From: Arenicola marina
Taxonomy: Eukaryota > Annelida > Polychaeta > Arenicolidae
Direction: 5' to 3'
NCBI GenBank assembly: GCA_964019135.1
Contig: OZ025257.1
Span: forward strand, 19,805,971-19,869,970
DNA length: 64,000 nucleotides
The notes beneath the pieces were generated by a model, which saw nothing but the letters and a program-made list of their open reading frames with translations, was not told the origin of the DNA and searched no databases. Positions 23,046 to 34,815 of the stretch are shown piece by piece (the first letter of the stretch is position 1; the number at the start of each line of letters is the position of its first letter). The translations under genes and the position numbers were made by a program.

Positions 23046-26000
23046 GGGCATAATATATATCTGAACATATTAGACAGTGTCTCAGTAATCATATATTTGC
23101 ATAATAAAATGTTGGCGCCGTGCAACATGTGTCTGGTTTGCCAGCCTCTGTTTTCCCGTCACAGCGACACGTGTTTTCCATTGGCAAGGCATGTTATTTC
23201 ACGATTAGCTTGCCTGGCTGACCCCGCCACTGCTTGCCGAGAGAATGGAAGCGCCGGATTAGATTTGGCGGCCGTAGGATGATGGTGGGAGAGAGCATGC
23301 AGGAGAGCGGGAACGGAGAGGGAGCGGAGAGGGAGCGAGACAAACACCGTTCCATTTTGCACCGGCAGGAAATAAAACATTAAGCTTGTAGGCTACATGT
23401 TCATGGAGATGGGAATGCATAATTCACCTTGTTGTGTAGTGTGGTGTGGCTCTAGTGTAGCATCTTTCTTCGGCCAAATGCAAATGCTTCAAAACCTCGG
23501 CCACTTTTCCCCCAGCCCCATTTTCCCCCTCCACCCCCCCCCCCACCCCCTCCCAAGCTCCGCCTCCCGTCCTGGGACCAAATCGAATCCTGTGTCGGCC
23601 TGATGTGGCAGCTGATGCTGGTTAAAGATCAATAGGCAACGAAGGTGGCGTGGACGCGGTCCTGCCACGTCTCACACGGCATCCGTATGCAATATCCGCC
23701 AATATGGCCACCTGGGAACCCTGTTGCCGATACATCCCGAAAACCTGTAGATCCTAAACTAACTTTAGGCCGTATATCTGCTCCAAACAATGTGGCTGCT
23801 AGCAGCGGAGTTGGGGCGGGGGGATTAAACGTTTTTTTGGCAATTTGGTGAATTTTCTCGAGGATGTGTGTGGTATTAACATTGAATGATATTATAACTT
23901 ACCGTTGCCATTTTTCTTTTTCCTGTTGTTTCACTTTGCGACAACCTTGGCTTTTTTTAGATAGTTAATCAGCACCAATATGATATATATATATATATAT
24001 GTTAGATTGCACGTATTTTTCTCGCACCTGCACATGTATCTTACGATGCAGGCCTTCATGCAGGCTATGCAAGGAAATACCACCAACCTTCACCCGACAG
24101 ATCAATGGTGCAGGTTATCCGTGTGTGTTTGAATGGAGACCTGTCATCCATGTGCATGTAAACTGTTGACGCAGTGGATGCATGTACGTAATACTTCCTC
24201 CCCGCCGCTTGACCCCGGGATCACGTGACCGCTTCCTTAACCCCCCGGCGAACCGCCATCCGCCCATTATGCACCTTCGTCATTCAAAGTGGTCCCTTCC
24301 CTATCCACCCCCATCCCCATCTTCACACCTACCCGCCCGCCATGTACCTCATACAGGAATCATCCCGCTCTCATCCCTTACTCCCCCACCCCCCATCCCC
24401 TGCTCCCGCCCCGTATCATCCCCTACTCTCTGCCCTTCCCCGATCTTGCCCCGATACCCCCCCCCCTCCCCGCACCCCCCCTCGTCCCTTTCTCTGCCGA
24501 CAGGTCTAAGAAGCGGATCTCATTTTCCCGTTCTTCTTTATCCCGATGTCGCCACCTAGCGGAGCGTTAAGCGGGCTGTTCAGTTCAAGGTCGATCGGCC
24601 GACAGGCGGCGCTGCAAAGCCGAGAAAGGACATTGATTTCGTCAACCGCGGTGGCCATGGAAACACGCGTACGTATGACGCATACTTCCGGTTTCCACGG
24701 ATTGCTGACCGCCGTATACCTCCTAAGACCTCAGATTACCGACACCCTGCAGTCTGACAGTGATAAATAGGGGGGAACCGCTTAAAACACAGTCAATTCT
24801 TCCTGCGTGACAAGTGAGTTACAAACCATCGGTCATCAGATATGGTGTGATAGATACCGCGTTTGATTGTTATGGTAATAGACGTGTTGAGTCGGTGTCA
24901 TGGCCTTTACCCGTATTGTGACGCCGTGGAGGGGCATTTACTCCACTGGTCGGTGATGGCCGCGTCACGGGATAATGCCATGGACACGGGTGACATCAAC
25001 AGGTCCACTTGTCGGGCGTCATCAACTGACACGGGAGATACACGTAGTATTATTAATACCTTTCTGATGCGTGATGCACACAGAGGAGGTCTTGGCATCA
25101 GAGGGGAATAAATTATAACCGCGCCCTCCATACCCTCGGCTTCAACGTGAAAGAGTAAGGGTGGCATATGGTAAGGGTTGGGGGGGGGGGGGTGAGGGAA
25201 TATATTCTGAATAAATCTAAACCCTCTTGGGTAACCGTGTGATTAGTGTACAACACGTACTTAAATAAATAAAGCGCAAGCAATTCTGATAAGAAGCATG
25301 GTTCGAGGCCTACTCATGCGAATTTCTAAGCTTGGGGCCCAGGTCTATCTTCACAAAGAGTAGAGGAGTTAGCCCTAGCTCCCGAAGACATGGCTCTTCT
25401 CTACTTTAGGCATTCTCAATGCCGTGATATATGACGACAGAGGTTAAGGCATGCTACTGACAAACCAACCATCCAACCAAGTGTAACCCAATTATGATAA
25501 TGTGATGCATGCTCGGTGCCACATTTATCGGAAATTTAACAATTTAATAGACGTATACGGGTTAAGTGCAAAATGTCAAACAAAATGTGCCTCTTTTAAA
25601 GATCACTTTGCAAGGGTTTCTTAACCAAGCGACATGGGACTCATACATTGTAAAAATGTGTACAATGTACGGTGTGTTTTCGTTAATTTGTTGTGCAATG
25701 TAAATTTAACTTTTTTATTTATCAACAGCTATGTTATTATACGCGTATTAAATTGTCTATGACAATGAACATTTTAGCCCCCTTCCCAAAAAAAATCGAA
25801 CCAAGTGTCACGGCCCTAGAGGTCATGCTCCCGCGTGTCACCGTTTTATTCATGTCATAGTCTTGGGGACCGGCACGGCAAGATCGCCATTTTGACGCCT
25901 CTGACCACCTCTCCCGTGGCGGAAGGCGCCGCCTGGCGGGACGCCGCCGCTGCCATTCAAGACGCCATCTAGCGGACGGAGCACCAGAGGTAAGATACCC

Positions 26001-27250
26001 ACTAAGGTTGAAAGGCAAGGTCCCGCGAGACAGGGCAATGAGAAGTGGGAGGAGGAGGATGGGAGGAGGCGGGCGTTGGGGGGGGGGGGGGGTGGGGGTG
26101 TAAGGGGGAGGGCAGCTTTGTTGGGTGTCGTGGCATCATTTGGATGGGAAGTAACGGTTTACAAGGGGACCAGGGCGCAGGGCCAGGGTGGAGGGGAGAG
26201 AAACCTGACAAAAGCGAGCCAGCGGGTATATCATAGAGAAAGCTGGAGGATCGTAATGGCGAGATGGGTTTGAATCCGTGTGGAGTAGGGTGGGGAGCAA
26301 CTGGGGACCACACACACACACGGGTAGATACGGCCACACACACATGCTGACACACACGCACACACGCGGGGGAGCGGGTGGGGGGGGGTAGGGGGGGGTC
26401 GACTCATAGTGCCGACAAGAGATTCGCTTACTATGGGTTCGGTTTTCTTCCACCAAAGATCACAGAGACAAACCAAGGAAGGACAGTAAGTCCGTAGGAA
26501 CAAGGTTTCCGCACTACGCAACGAGGAAACGAAGGGTTTGATGCCGGCTGAGTGGTGACAGGCGGCGGGGGGCAACTGCTGTGTGGAGGGGAGGGAGGTT
26601 CGATGAGTGCATTTAACAGACATGAAACAAGACATGAATCCGCTCAGCCACAGATCCGCCGATGGTGGGTTTTTAATTCAAAAGAAAATAAGAAGAAGTT
26701 ATGAGGCGGACGGGGCTGGCGCAGCACGGCGTATGGTAGAACCCAAAACGTCAAAGTGACGAAAACGCCAGCGCTTGATGGAATGAAATATAGTTTAAAG
26801 TTTGACTTCAACCATCCAGGTTATCGCTCATACAATCCTGTGTGACGTTTCTAAAAGAGACGGGGCGGGTCCACTTGGGGCTGAACAAGTGTTTGACCAT
26901 TTATTGACCGCCACGTCTGCCTCACAACACGGCGATCGAGGCACAACGTAAAACTGAACATTTGCTCCCAGATGGTGCATGCCGTGTGGTATGACGTCTT
27001 CGTCACTATGACCTTTTTCGGTTCTAACAGGCATAGGGGTCAGGGCCGGTGTTGGCACCGCTGTAACACTGGAGGAATACCGGAAGTAGGAAATCCTAAT
27101 GGTACGATATGGCTGATCTCGTAACCAAGCCAAATAAGTATAACACTTTCTATTTCAGGCGAAAGTACATTTAAAAATTTAGACGTCGTGTCAGCGAAGG
27201 TCGCGTTATATATGTTACGACGCGGAGACAGCAAATCCCTCGGCTAATAA
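23046..27250. other. Gene-free stretch, partly CpG- and C-rich
   Basis: No gene could be supported. It holds poly-C patches (about 23537 and 24461), an (AT)n at about 23980-24000, a G run at 25180-25192, a G-rich tract at 26045-26120 and (CA)n at 26305-26370. Overlapping Pro-rich open frames at 24182-24570 and 26002-26361 are compositional. A box-B-like GGTTCGAGGCC near 25300 may be a SINE remnant. Confidence 0.5.
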
Positions 27251-27254
27251 TACT

Positions 27255-27470
27255 TGATCCTTCGGGATCTTAACGACAGGCACCCTTAGGGCTTGGTAGC
27301 ATACGTCATACTACTACAAGTGATATGAACAAATGCTGTATGCGTTTTTTTGTGGGTGGTCCACGCGATAGCGACAATATGTCTCCTAACCTGATAGGTT
27401 TTATGAATGTATTTATGTATGATCGAGTTATTATTCTGGTTGAATAAATGCAATTGAATCTTGAATCTTG
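27255..27470 (+). mobile_element. LINE 3'-end fragment
   Basis: The segment ends with GAATAAATGCAATTGAATC and TTGAATCTTG, a tail like those of the LINEs at 1890-7270. It also contains GTCTCCTAACCTG, identical to sequence just before the 3' end of the nested LINE (about 5747-5760), with comparable spacing to the AATAAATG. This looks like a dead-on-arrival copy holding only the 3' UTR. Confidence 0.65.
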
Positions 27471-27520
27471 TATGTATCATCACATTATAAATAAATTAAC
27501 ACTGCTTTTATATATTAATT

Positions 27521-27575
27521 TAATCTTTGGGGATTCTAACAACAAAAACCCTTTGGGCTTGGTAGCATGATAGTG
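27521..27575 (+). repeat. Second copy of a ~45-bp motif
   Basis: GATTCTAACAACAAAAACCC followed by GGGCTTGGTAGCAT resembles 27255-27305 (GGATCTTAACGACAGGCACC then GGGCTTGGTAGCAT). This is probably another LINE 3'-UTR piece of the same family next to the first. Confidence 0.55.
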
Positions 27576-27711
27576 ATAGCATTGGTCTGAATACATCTTT
27601 TGTGGTTTCTTAGTGTATGTTAAAAACAAACAAAAACTGCTTTTACGGGGCTTGCCATATGTATCGTCCATATAACACCCAATGACCCAAAGATAATACG
27701 TTATGTTAAGG

Positions 27712-28045
27712 AGAGTGCGCCAGGGGCAGGCCGTGTGTCAGGGGCAGGCCGTGCGCCAGGGGCAAGCCGTGCGCCAGAAGCAGGCCGTGCGCCAGGGACA
27801 GGCCGTGCGGCAGGCCGTGGGCCAGAGGCAGTCCGTGCGCCAGAGGCAGGCCGTGCGCCAGAGGCAGACCTTGTGCCTGGCGCAGGCCGTGCGTCAGCAG
27901 AAGGCTGTGTGTGAGGGGCAGGTCGTGAGTCAGCTTAAGGCCGTGCGCCAGGGGCAGGCTGTGTACCTGACAACATCCCACGGTAACGGAAGCTGTTTAG
28001 CTCATACCCGACAGCATCCCACGGTAATGAAAGCTGTTTAGTTCA
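27712..28045 (+). repeat. 18-bp minisatellite followed by a 44-bp duplication
   Basis: About 14 units of GCCGTGCGCCAGGGGCAG run from 27712 to 27962. They are followed at 27967-28045 by two copies of a ~44-bp phrase with CATCCCACGGTAA and GAAGCTGTTTAG/GAAAGCTGTTTAG. The open frames through it (RQGQAV repeats, or LAHGLP on the other strand) reflect the 18-bp period. Confidence 0.85.
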
Positions 28046-28223
28046 TACTCGGTAGTCATGACCTGCGAAACATTGATGCCGCAGCCGCATAGATATAGAT
28101 ATACAGCATTTGTTGTGATTCAAAGGCAGAACCATGGATAAAATTACCGCCATTCGGCTGCTGAACTATAGTCTATGTATCATCGGGGCTAATGTACAAT
28201 TCGTTCATAATTATGATTGCATC

Positions 28224-28383
28224 ATCATGGTATCTGTTTAAAATGAATTGATATAAGATACAAACGTGCGAAAGGTCAATTTATTTCATCAAATGCGCCA
28301 TTGGTATTTCGTTTCTTGCATCTTCATGGTATGTTTAAAATGAATTGAAATAAGATGCGAACGTACGAAAGGTCAATTAATTT
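28224..28383 (+). repeat. Direct duplication of ~65 bp
   Basis: The stretch at 28224-28288 recurs at 28318-28383 with several substitutions. Both contain AAAATGAATTGA, TAAGAT and GCGAAAGGTCAATT or TACGAAAGGTCAATT. The spacing is 94 bp. No coding sequence is present. Confidence 0.75.
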
Positions 28384-30516
28384 GCGACTGGTTTCAGTTG
28401 GTTCATGACTTGTTTGTTGCTGGGGTAGGTCCGAGTCGGGGTAGTCACCGGTTGAGAAGTCACATCGTTTCACTTGTGACATGTAGGCCTATAGGTAAAT
28501 GGTAGCGCCAAGAAGACCTTTGTTCTCACGTTACACGATCCAGCCCATACACTTAATTGTTATAACGAACACCATGTATCATAAAGCGTTGGCAGTGATT
28601 GACGGCCGGTGGGTCAAATAATTGAGGCCTGGTGAAAGGGCTACAACAGTGGGCTGGCGAGGTGGAAAATATCGGACCGCTACCGTGACGTCATCATCAG
28701 CGGCAATGGGGTACCCATGAATGCGGCAATGGTTAGCGTTCTCCTTTGGTTTCATAATTTCAATAAAAAGTCATTCATCGCTGGTCTTGGCTTTCCCTTT
28801 AAGCGTGAGCATGAAATTGACAATCTTAGCGGATGTTGGGTACAAGTGAGAAATGGTCATCTCTGAAACTGACAAGAAAGTGACATGCTGCTTTGTTTGT
28901 CCGAAGTTTTTTGTCGGACATAATGTGCGTGTAGGAGCTTTTTGTCGCCACATGATTGGATAAACGCAGCAGTGACGTCAGTGAATGGTTGACAGCCTGG
29001 ATCTTTCAATTGGACGCCTGCTGTCACAACTGTCGCGGAATATCGTTTTGTTTCTCACTGAATCATTTCATCTAAGATTCTACCATGTATTAAACTTGAC
29101 ATGGCATCAGTAACAGGAGTAAACTATAGTACGGATGAAGTGTCCTAACCAAGAAGCATGGATTTACGCGTGGATAATCCCCCGACTTTTCGCCGCAGCG
29201 CGCAGGGAAGGCGTTTTACCCTTTAGTCGACCTTGGAGCCAATGAAGGTTCATGTGTTATCAAGCCTCCGCAGGTGCCCCAGCTTAGGGGCCCACAGATT
29301 TAACGGTTTGCCCGCGAGGTCGGGCGTGACTCAAATCGACCGGCGCTAGCGGTGGCCGGATGTTGCCAAATCAGGCGGTCTCCGTCCCGTATGGTGCGTT
29401 CCCCGGTTGGTCGCCATTATAGGCTGGTGCCCTTGTACACCATGCCGTGCGAGATTGGTCCCCGGAAACAAGCCGCCGGCCATCCAATTGCGAGGTTTAC
29501 CGTGGCATACGGAGTCACATACTGGCATTGGGTGAGGGGAAGCGAACAAAAAAAAAGTGTAGGCGGAATTGGTACGAACAGTTTCTGTCGGACGCGGCGA
29601 TTTGACCTTACTCGTATCGGTGTGTGACAGATGGTTTCTTCGCGGCGCGCTAGAAGGGATATCTAAGTACTGCATACCACGATAGACACGACAGAATGAC
29701 ATCACAGACCCTCGCAGTGAAAAAATAAAATGACGGCAAAGAATCTCCTTCGATTCTTCTCCAACATGCCATCTACCCAATCAAACTATCCAGTACAGTA
29801 GAGAGAAAAAAAAGGGCCTTACAAAAAAAGAAACCGAGGAACTACAGAAAAAAAAACTTATTTCGCTGGGATGACTGCGACTGGGAACCGCAGCCGCCAA
29901 CATTGTCCATTGAACGCCCGAGTAGACACGTTAAGGAGCCGGTGGGACGGACGTCTGACGACCATTGACTAGGGACGTTTGGCATGACGACTTGACAGCC
30001 GGGCTTTAGTGGTCGGCCAGGGCGCTACTCCCCGTCGCCTTCCCCTTATGGTCAGTCATTGATTACTTCGCCGCTCGGATTAGTCACAGAGATACCCGGC
30101 AGCCCGGTAACCCGTGTGCTAGCCTAGCGCGACCGGTTAAACACCCGTCTGTAAGTATATATCTCACTTTCTGCGTACATATGGCCGCAGAGGTGATGAA
30201 GATACAGGTCATCAGCTGGGCTATACGCTTTGCTCCCGCCGATAACATGAATGAAAAATGTTGAGCCATCCAACGGCTGCCCGCCCCGAGGGATTAATAC
30301 TATTGCGTCCGTGCGGTAAGTGTTTGTAAACCCCGTCTCATCATCGTGCCAGTTACATTGGCTCAAAATGGAGGAATGATTTTTTTGTATATGTGTCCAT
30401 CATCCATGTCAGTATGGCGTCATAGTATCAAGTCTCATGGTGAATGTGTTTTTACGACTGAACAGCAAAGGACCGGCATCAAAAATGATGCATGATAAGT
30501 TCATTCATGTGCTTTT
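28384..30516. other. Gene-free stretch
   Basis: No supported gene. The longest frame (29780-29346, minus, 144 codons) has a second open frame on the opposite strand and no recognisable motif, so I leave it uncalled. Confidence 0.45.
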
Positions 30517-30522
30517 ATACAA

Positions 30523-30838
30523 GGGGTGAGGGGGGGGGGGGGGGCAAGGGGTATCTGTGTTCCTCGGGATTGGGCTTTTCATTTCACCGTTTTCGTGAAC
30601 TGGGAATGGGGTATTAGCCGACCGCCGTGATCAAGGATTTTCATTAATTGTGAACTAGGAATGTTAATATTAAATAACCGTGAATCGGGATATTGTCAAT
30701 TTAGTATCGTGTATCAGTCCTTCCATTGCATGCGGAGAGTTCTGCTTTTAATTCATCGTGATCTGGGAAGAAGGAAATTTATTCTTCGTGATCTGGGAAC
30801 ACGCCCCCCCCCCCCTTGCCTCCCCCCCCCCCCCATCC
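30523..30838. mobile_element. MITE with poly-G/poly-C ends (copy 2)
   Basis: A 316-bp element flanked by the direct repeat ATACAA (30517-30522 and 30839-30844). The left end is a G run (30530-30544) then CAAGGGGTATCTGTGTTCC. The right end, inverted, is a G run, GGCAAGG, a second G run, then CGTGTTCCCAG. The inside is built from degenerate CGTGATCTGGGAA-like phrases. Its right part matches 33545-33625 in inverted orientation. Confidence 0.65.
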
Positions 30839-30844
30839 ATACAA

Positions 30845-33524
30845 CGCGGATATCATCACCTCCTCATTCAGTAACGTTTATCGGTCCTCACCATGCGTTG
30901 TCACAATGGTGTTATTGTCATTAATATAACCCACTAACATGCAATGTATCCCCTGTGTCCGAGTGTAGATTCAGTAGCTCCTCTGGACGGCTCCGGCATC
31001 GATGAATGCGGATAAAACCTAACCTGGGACTTGGAGGTTGATGCAAATTATCAATTGCGCACACGGGAGGTTCAACGTCGCACTGTTGGAATATATTTCC
31101 GAAACGTTTTTTTGTCACATAGAGGCAAACATTAAATTCGGTGGCCCCCGTCTCAAATGCTACTATTGCATACTTCTGTGAGGAGTTGTCAAGCAGTACT
31201 TATCCTGATATCTGCTTACGCTCTCAGTTCAACGTCCAGGCAAATTTACCGCTGATTGGTTTGAATCGTCAATAGCTGGTTAATATTGCTAGTTTTGTTA
31301 TAGACAATAGAAGTAATGAGAAGTCCGTGGATTATGTTGACGTGTTATGATTGTGATATGCCACATTGCGCAGGCTGGTTCAATTATAATTACCATGTTA
31401 AAATGTGTCTGCTCTTTAGTTTTTCAGATGACTCGATGAATGGCGGTTAAAAAAGGTAAAATTTAATCATCCATAGATGTTGGTTTTCATCAAGGTGACG
31501 GATCCATGAATCAAATGGCGTAAGTAATAATGTTGTAAATTCTAAACCGTGTTAACTGACAAACGATTAAAGGGATGTTAATATTTTTTTTTGGAAAAAA
31601 AGCCAACATAACTTTCCATTGACGAGGTTGGTATAACCTTAACACTACTTGACACACTATCGTTGATGAACGTTTGTAATGGTGCTTCGACATGAATGGT
31701 ACCTGATATGGCATCCATGATCATTGTTAGACTAATGACTAATAACAGAAAACCGGGTATGGGAGAAAATGCATTCTTTGCATAATTCAATCAGTAATGT
31801 ACAATGGCGGGGCGGAGTATACAAGACGCTCATTCTGGTTGTTCCTTATAAGAGCCTCTCTCCACCCTCCACCCCACCCGCTTGATCGACAGCTTTTGCA
31901 CAATCGCGAGTCATCCGATGAGTGCCACATACCCCTTCCTCCTTGACACCCCCCACCCCCCTTTCCTCATTCCACAAGTCACACATGCCGAATCTACACC
32001 AAAAGATGTTTCAATATCAAGAATGCTTTTTGAGACATTATCTATTAGCCAACTAAATAAACCAATTTTGCAATTGTTTACACCATGACCCTTTTGTCAT
32101 GATCGTCATAGTTATTCGACATATTTTGTCGCACTAGTTTCTGTTTGCGAATATCCTTGCATTATTATGTAGTAAGCTTATAGGCATGTATTCGCAATAG
32201 ACGATTTGATTGTGGACACATGATCGAGCTGCTTCGCTGAGCTTATGACTTAAATGGCATACATTTAGCCTTGACCATGAAGTCTTCTCAAGGCGTCGTG
32301 GCTCTGTGATAAAATTCATCCGCGGCCGCAATCGTAGTGATGACAGCTAAGGGCCCGACCAGGTAACGATAGCGCTGAGACAGAGAGTAATGGCAGTCGT
32401 CACGTGATCGCAGCTCCGTGAACATCGCTTGCTTGCCAGTCGCTTCCTCCATGTCCATGGAGTTCGCTTCGTTCTTATACTGGCCTGCAGGCGGCGGCAG
32501 CAGCGATTCGCCTCCGCCGCCTCGCTGGTAATCCCCCCAACGGACTGGGACCGACCGTTACTCTCACAGGAGGCACATGCAGTCAGGGCACAAAGCGGAG
32601 AGAGCCAGACTGGGGCTGTCGGAATCTGTCTGGCCCTAACCCGCCATCCAGAGAGCAGAGGATGCCGTTCTGTGGTACACTGACAATGGATGGCGCCAGG
32701 GCTGTTCACCACGCCTTTTTTTCTTTGGCAGACCCCTTGACCCCTCCCCCGCCTAATAATCTTCCGTTTGGGACTTAAATGGTAGACAGCACCTGTACCT
32801 AACACTTCCTGTGCGGAATGGAAGAGATGTCGCTACGGGAGGCTGACTCGTGGTCGGTTGAAGGCCTATAGAGTTCGGTAAAATCTTAAGTGGTAGCTAG
32901 AAAGAAAATACGAATTTATTCGACTGGGCATTCACATAAAGTGGAATTCCGCATCAATCAATTAGGCAGTATTACCAGGTCAAAGCTGCGTCTCTCAAGT
33001 AGATTTATCCTGATGGGTTTTTTGACCATACATTTATAAAGTGATTCTACGTGATGTCTTGCTAGTTATTATTAACGTTACAAAGCTACATAAGCAAGCA
33101 TTTGGCAAATATAAATAATATCGAATTTAACACAGTAGATTAGGAAAACAATCGAATGTAAAAGTTTTTTAAATTGGGTTCAATATTGCGGTGTCAGCTA
33201 TTAATAATGCTCAAAGTAATGAGCGGAAAATAATTAAATTTGAGCCCATTTTTTTAGATCAAATTATACGCACTTTAAGCTGATGTATATCATAACGTTC
33301 GTTGATAGCTTGTTACCGGTTATACCGGTCCGTCCGGTTTAGATTTAGTCCTTCGCACCCGCGGCTATGATGTTACAACACGGACATGGCGGCATGGGAC
33401 TCATGCTTATGCAATGAAGCTGCTTTAATGGGATGGAGTGCGCTGCAGGCGACATAATTAATGAGATAATGATGTTTTTTGTGGCGAGGGGATGGGGTGG
33501 GGGCTGGGGGTGGGTGGGACGTAC
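30845..33524. other. Gene-free stretch
   Basis: Nothing is convincingly coding. A minus-strand frame at 32805-32347 (152 codons) and a plus-strand frame inside it compete, and neither shows a motif. The 32350-32700 segment is GC-richer than its surroundings and might include an unrecognised exon. Confidence 0.45.
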
Positions 33525-33530
33525 ACGTAT

Positions 33531-33724
33531 GGAGAGAATGGGGGCAAGGGGGGGGGGGGCGGGGTCGTGTTCCAAGATAACGAAGAATAAATTTCTTTAT
33601 CCCCAGGTCACGATGAATTAAAAAGGATAACTCCGAGCATACATAGGAAAGACGGATGTATGATATAAATCAGCGATTTCCGAGAAACGGAAATACCCCT
33701 TTGCCCCCCCCCCCCCCATCCCCC
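33531..33724. mobile_element. MITE with poly-G/poly-C ends (copy 3)
   Basis: A 194-bp element flanked by ACGTAT at 33525-33530 and 33725-33730 (extendable to CACGTAT). The left end has GGGGCAAGG, a G run and TCGTGTTCC. The right end, inverted, is a G run, CAAAGGGGTATTTCCG. It shares GAAGAATAAATTTC and TCACGATGAATTAA with the inverted right half of copy 2, so both are members of one family. Confidence 0.68.
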
Positions 33725-34153
33725 ACGTATTAGCGACAGCTAGCGGCGGGTGGGGGAGGGGAGGAGAAGTGGGACGGGGGTAGCGGTGAGTGGCAGCATT
33801 GGGCGAGTGGGAACGATAGAGGGTGGTGGGGGGCGTGGGGGTGAGGTAGCGGTAGGGGAGGCGGGTGTTGATTCCCGCTCGTTGTGTCTGCACACCAATC
33901 CGATTTGAGCGTTAACTTAATGCACGACTATATTAAACGCTCTCAGGTTTTTTGGTTCACTTCGGTCGTTTCAAAGCCCATATGTAATTTATAGATAGGG
34001 ACTCAAGGAGGAATATGTGACATCTTCTTCGGGTGGGCCGTAGATTTTTGCAACTCAGATCGTAGGAACGTCCGATAAAGTTTGGAACCCCTCTACTTCA
34101 AGCAGAGCTCTTTGCAATGGCGTGAAACGCACAGAAAACCAGCGTCTTTCGAT

Positions 34154-34588
34154 TCAAAACTAGTATAAGTATGAAGGTACACCCCTAAATATTTACTCTG
34201 TATGGTTGTCCACTCTCAAAGTGCATTCATATCTAAAACATCAAAACTAGTATAAGTATGAAGGTACACCCCTAAACATTTACTCTATATGGTTGTCCAC
34301 TCTCACAGTGCATTCATATCTAAAACATCAAAACTAGTATAAGTATAAAGGTACACCCCTAAATATTTACTCTGTATGGTTGTCCACTCTCAAAGTGCAT
34401 TCATATCTAAAACATCAAAACTAGTATAAATATAAAGGTACACCCCTAAATATTTACTCTGTATGGTTGTCCACTCTCAAAGTGCATTCATATCTAAAAC
34501 ATCAAAACTAGTATAAGTATAAAGGTACACCCCTAAATATTTACTCTATATGGTTTTCCACTCTTACAGTGCATTCATATCTAAAACA
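34154..34588 (+). repeat. Satellite of exactly five 87-bp units
   Basis: Units start at 34154, 34241, 34328, 34415 and 34502, with constant 87-bp spacing and no indels. Each reads TCAAAACTAGTATAAGTAT, then AAGGTACACCCCTAAA, then TTCATATCTAAAACA. Units differ by a few substitutions. The stretch before it (33731-34153) has no gene. Confidence 0.95.
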
Positions 34589-34737
34589 TCACTGAGTCTA
34601 ATTTGAGGCCCATGCGAAAGTACAGGGACCAGCTGACGCGTTGTACCCAGAATGGTTGTTTCTAGAGGTGAGCGCGCTGTGACGTCACTTACAGACCCTT
34701 ATTTCAGTTTCTATACTGTTTATACTATATTTCAGTA

Positions 34738-34776
34738 TATATATATCGCATATATATATATATATATATATATATG
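34738..34776. repeat. (AT)n microsatellite
   Basis: Imperfect AT dinucleotide run interrupted by one CGC, next to further TATATATA patches up to about 34800. Confidence 0.9.
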
Positions 34777-34815
34777 AAGTAATTTATATATATATTATGA
34801 TTATGTTTATATTAT

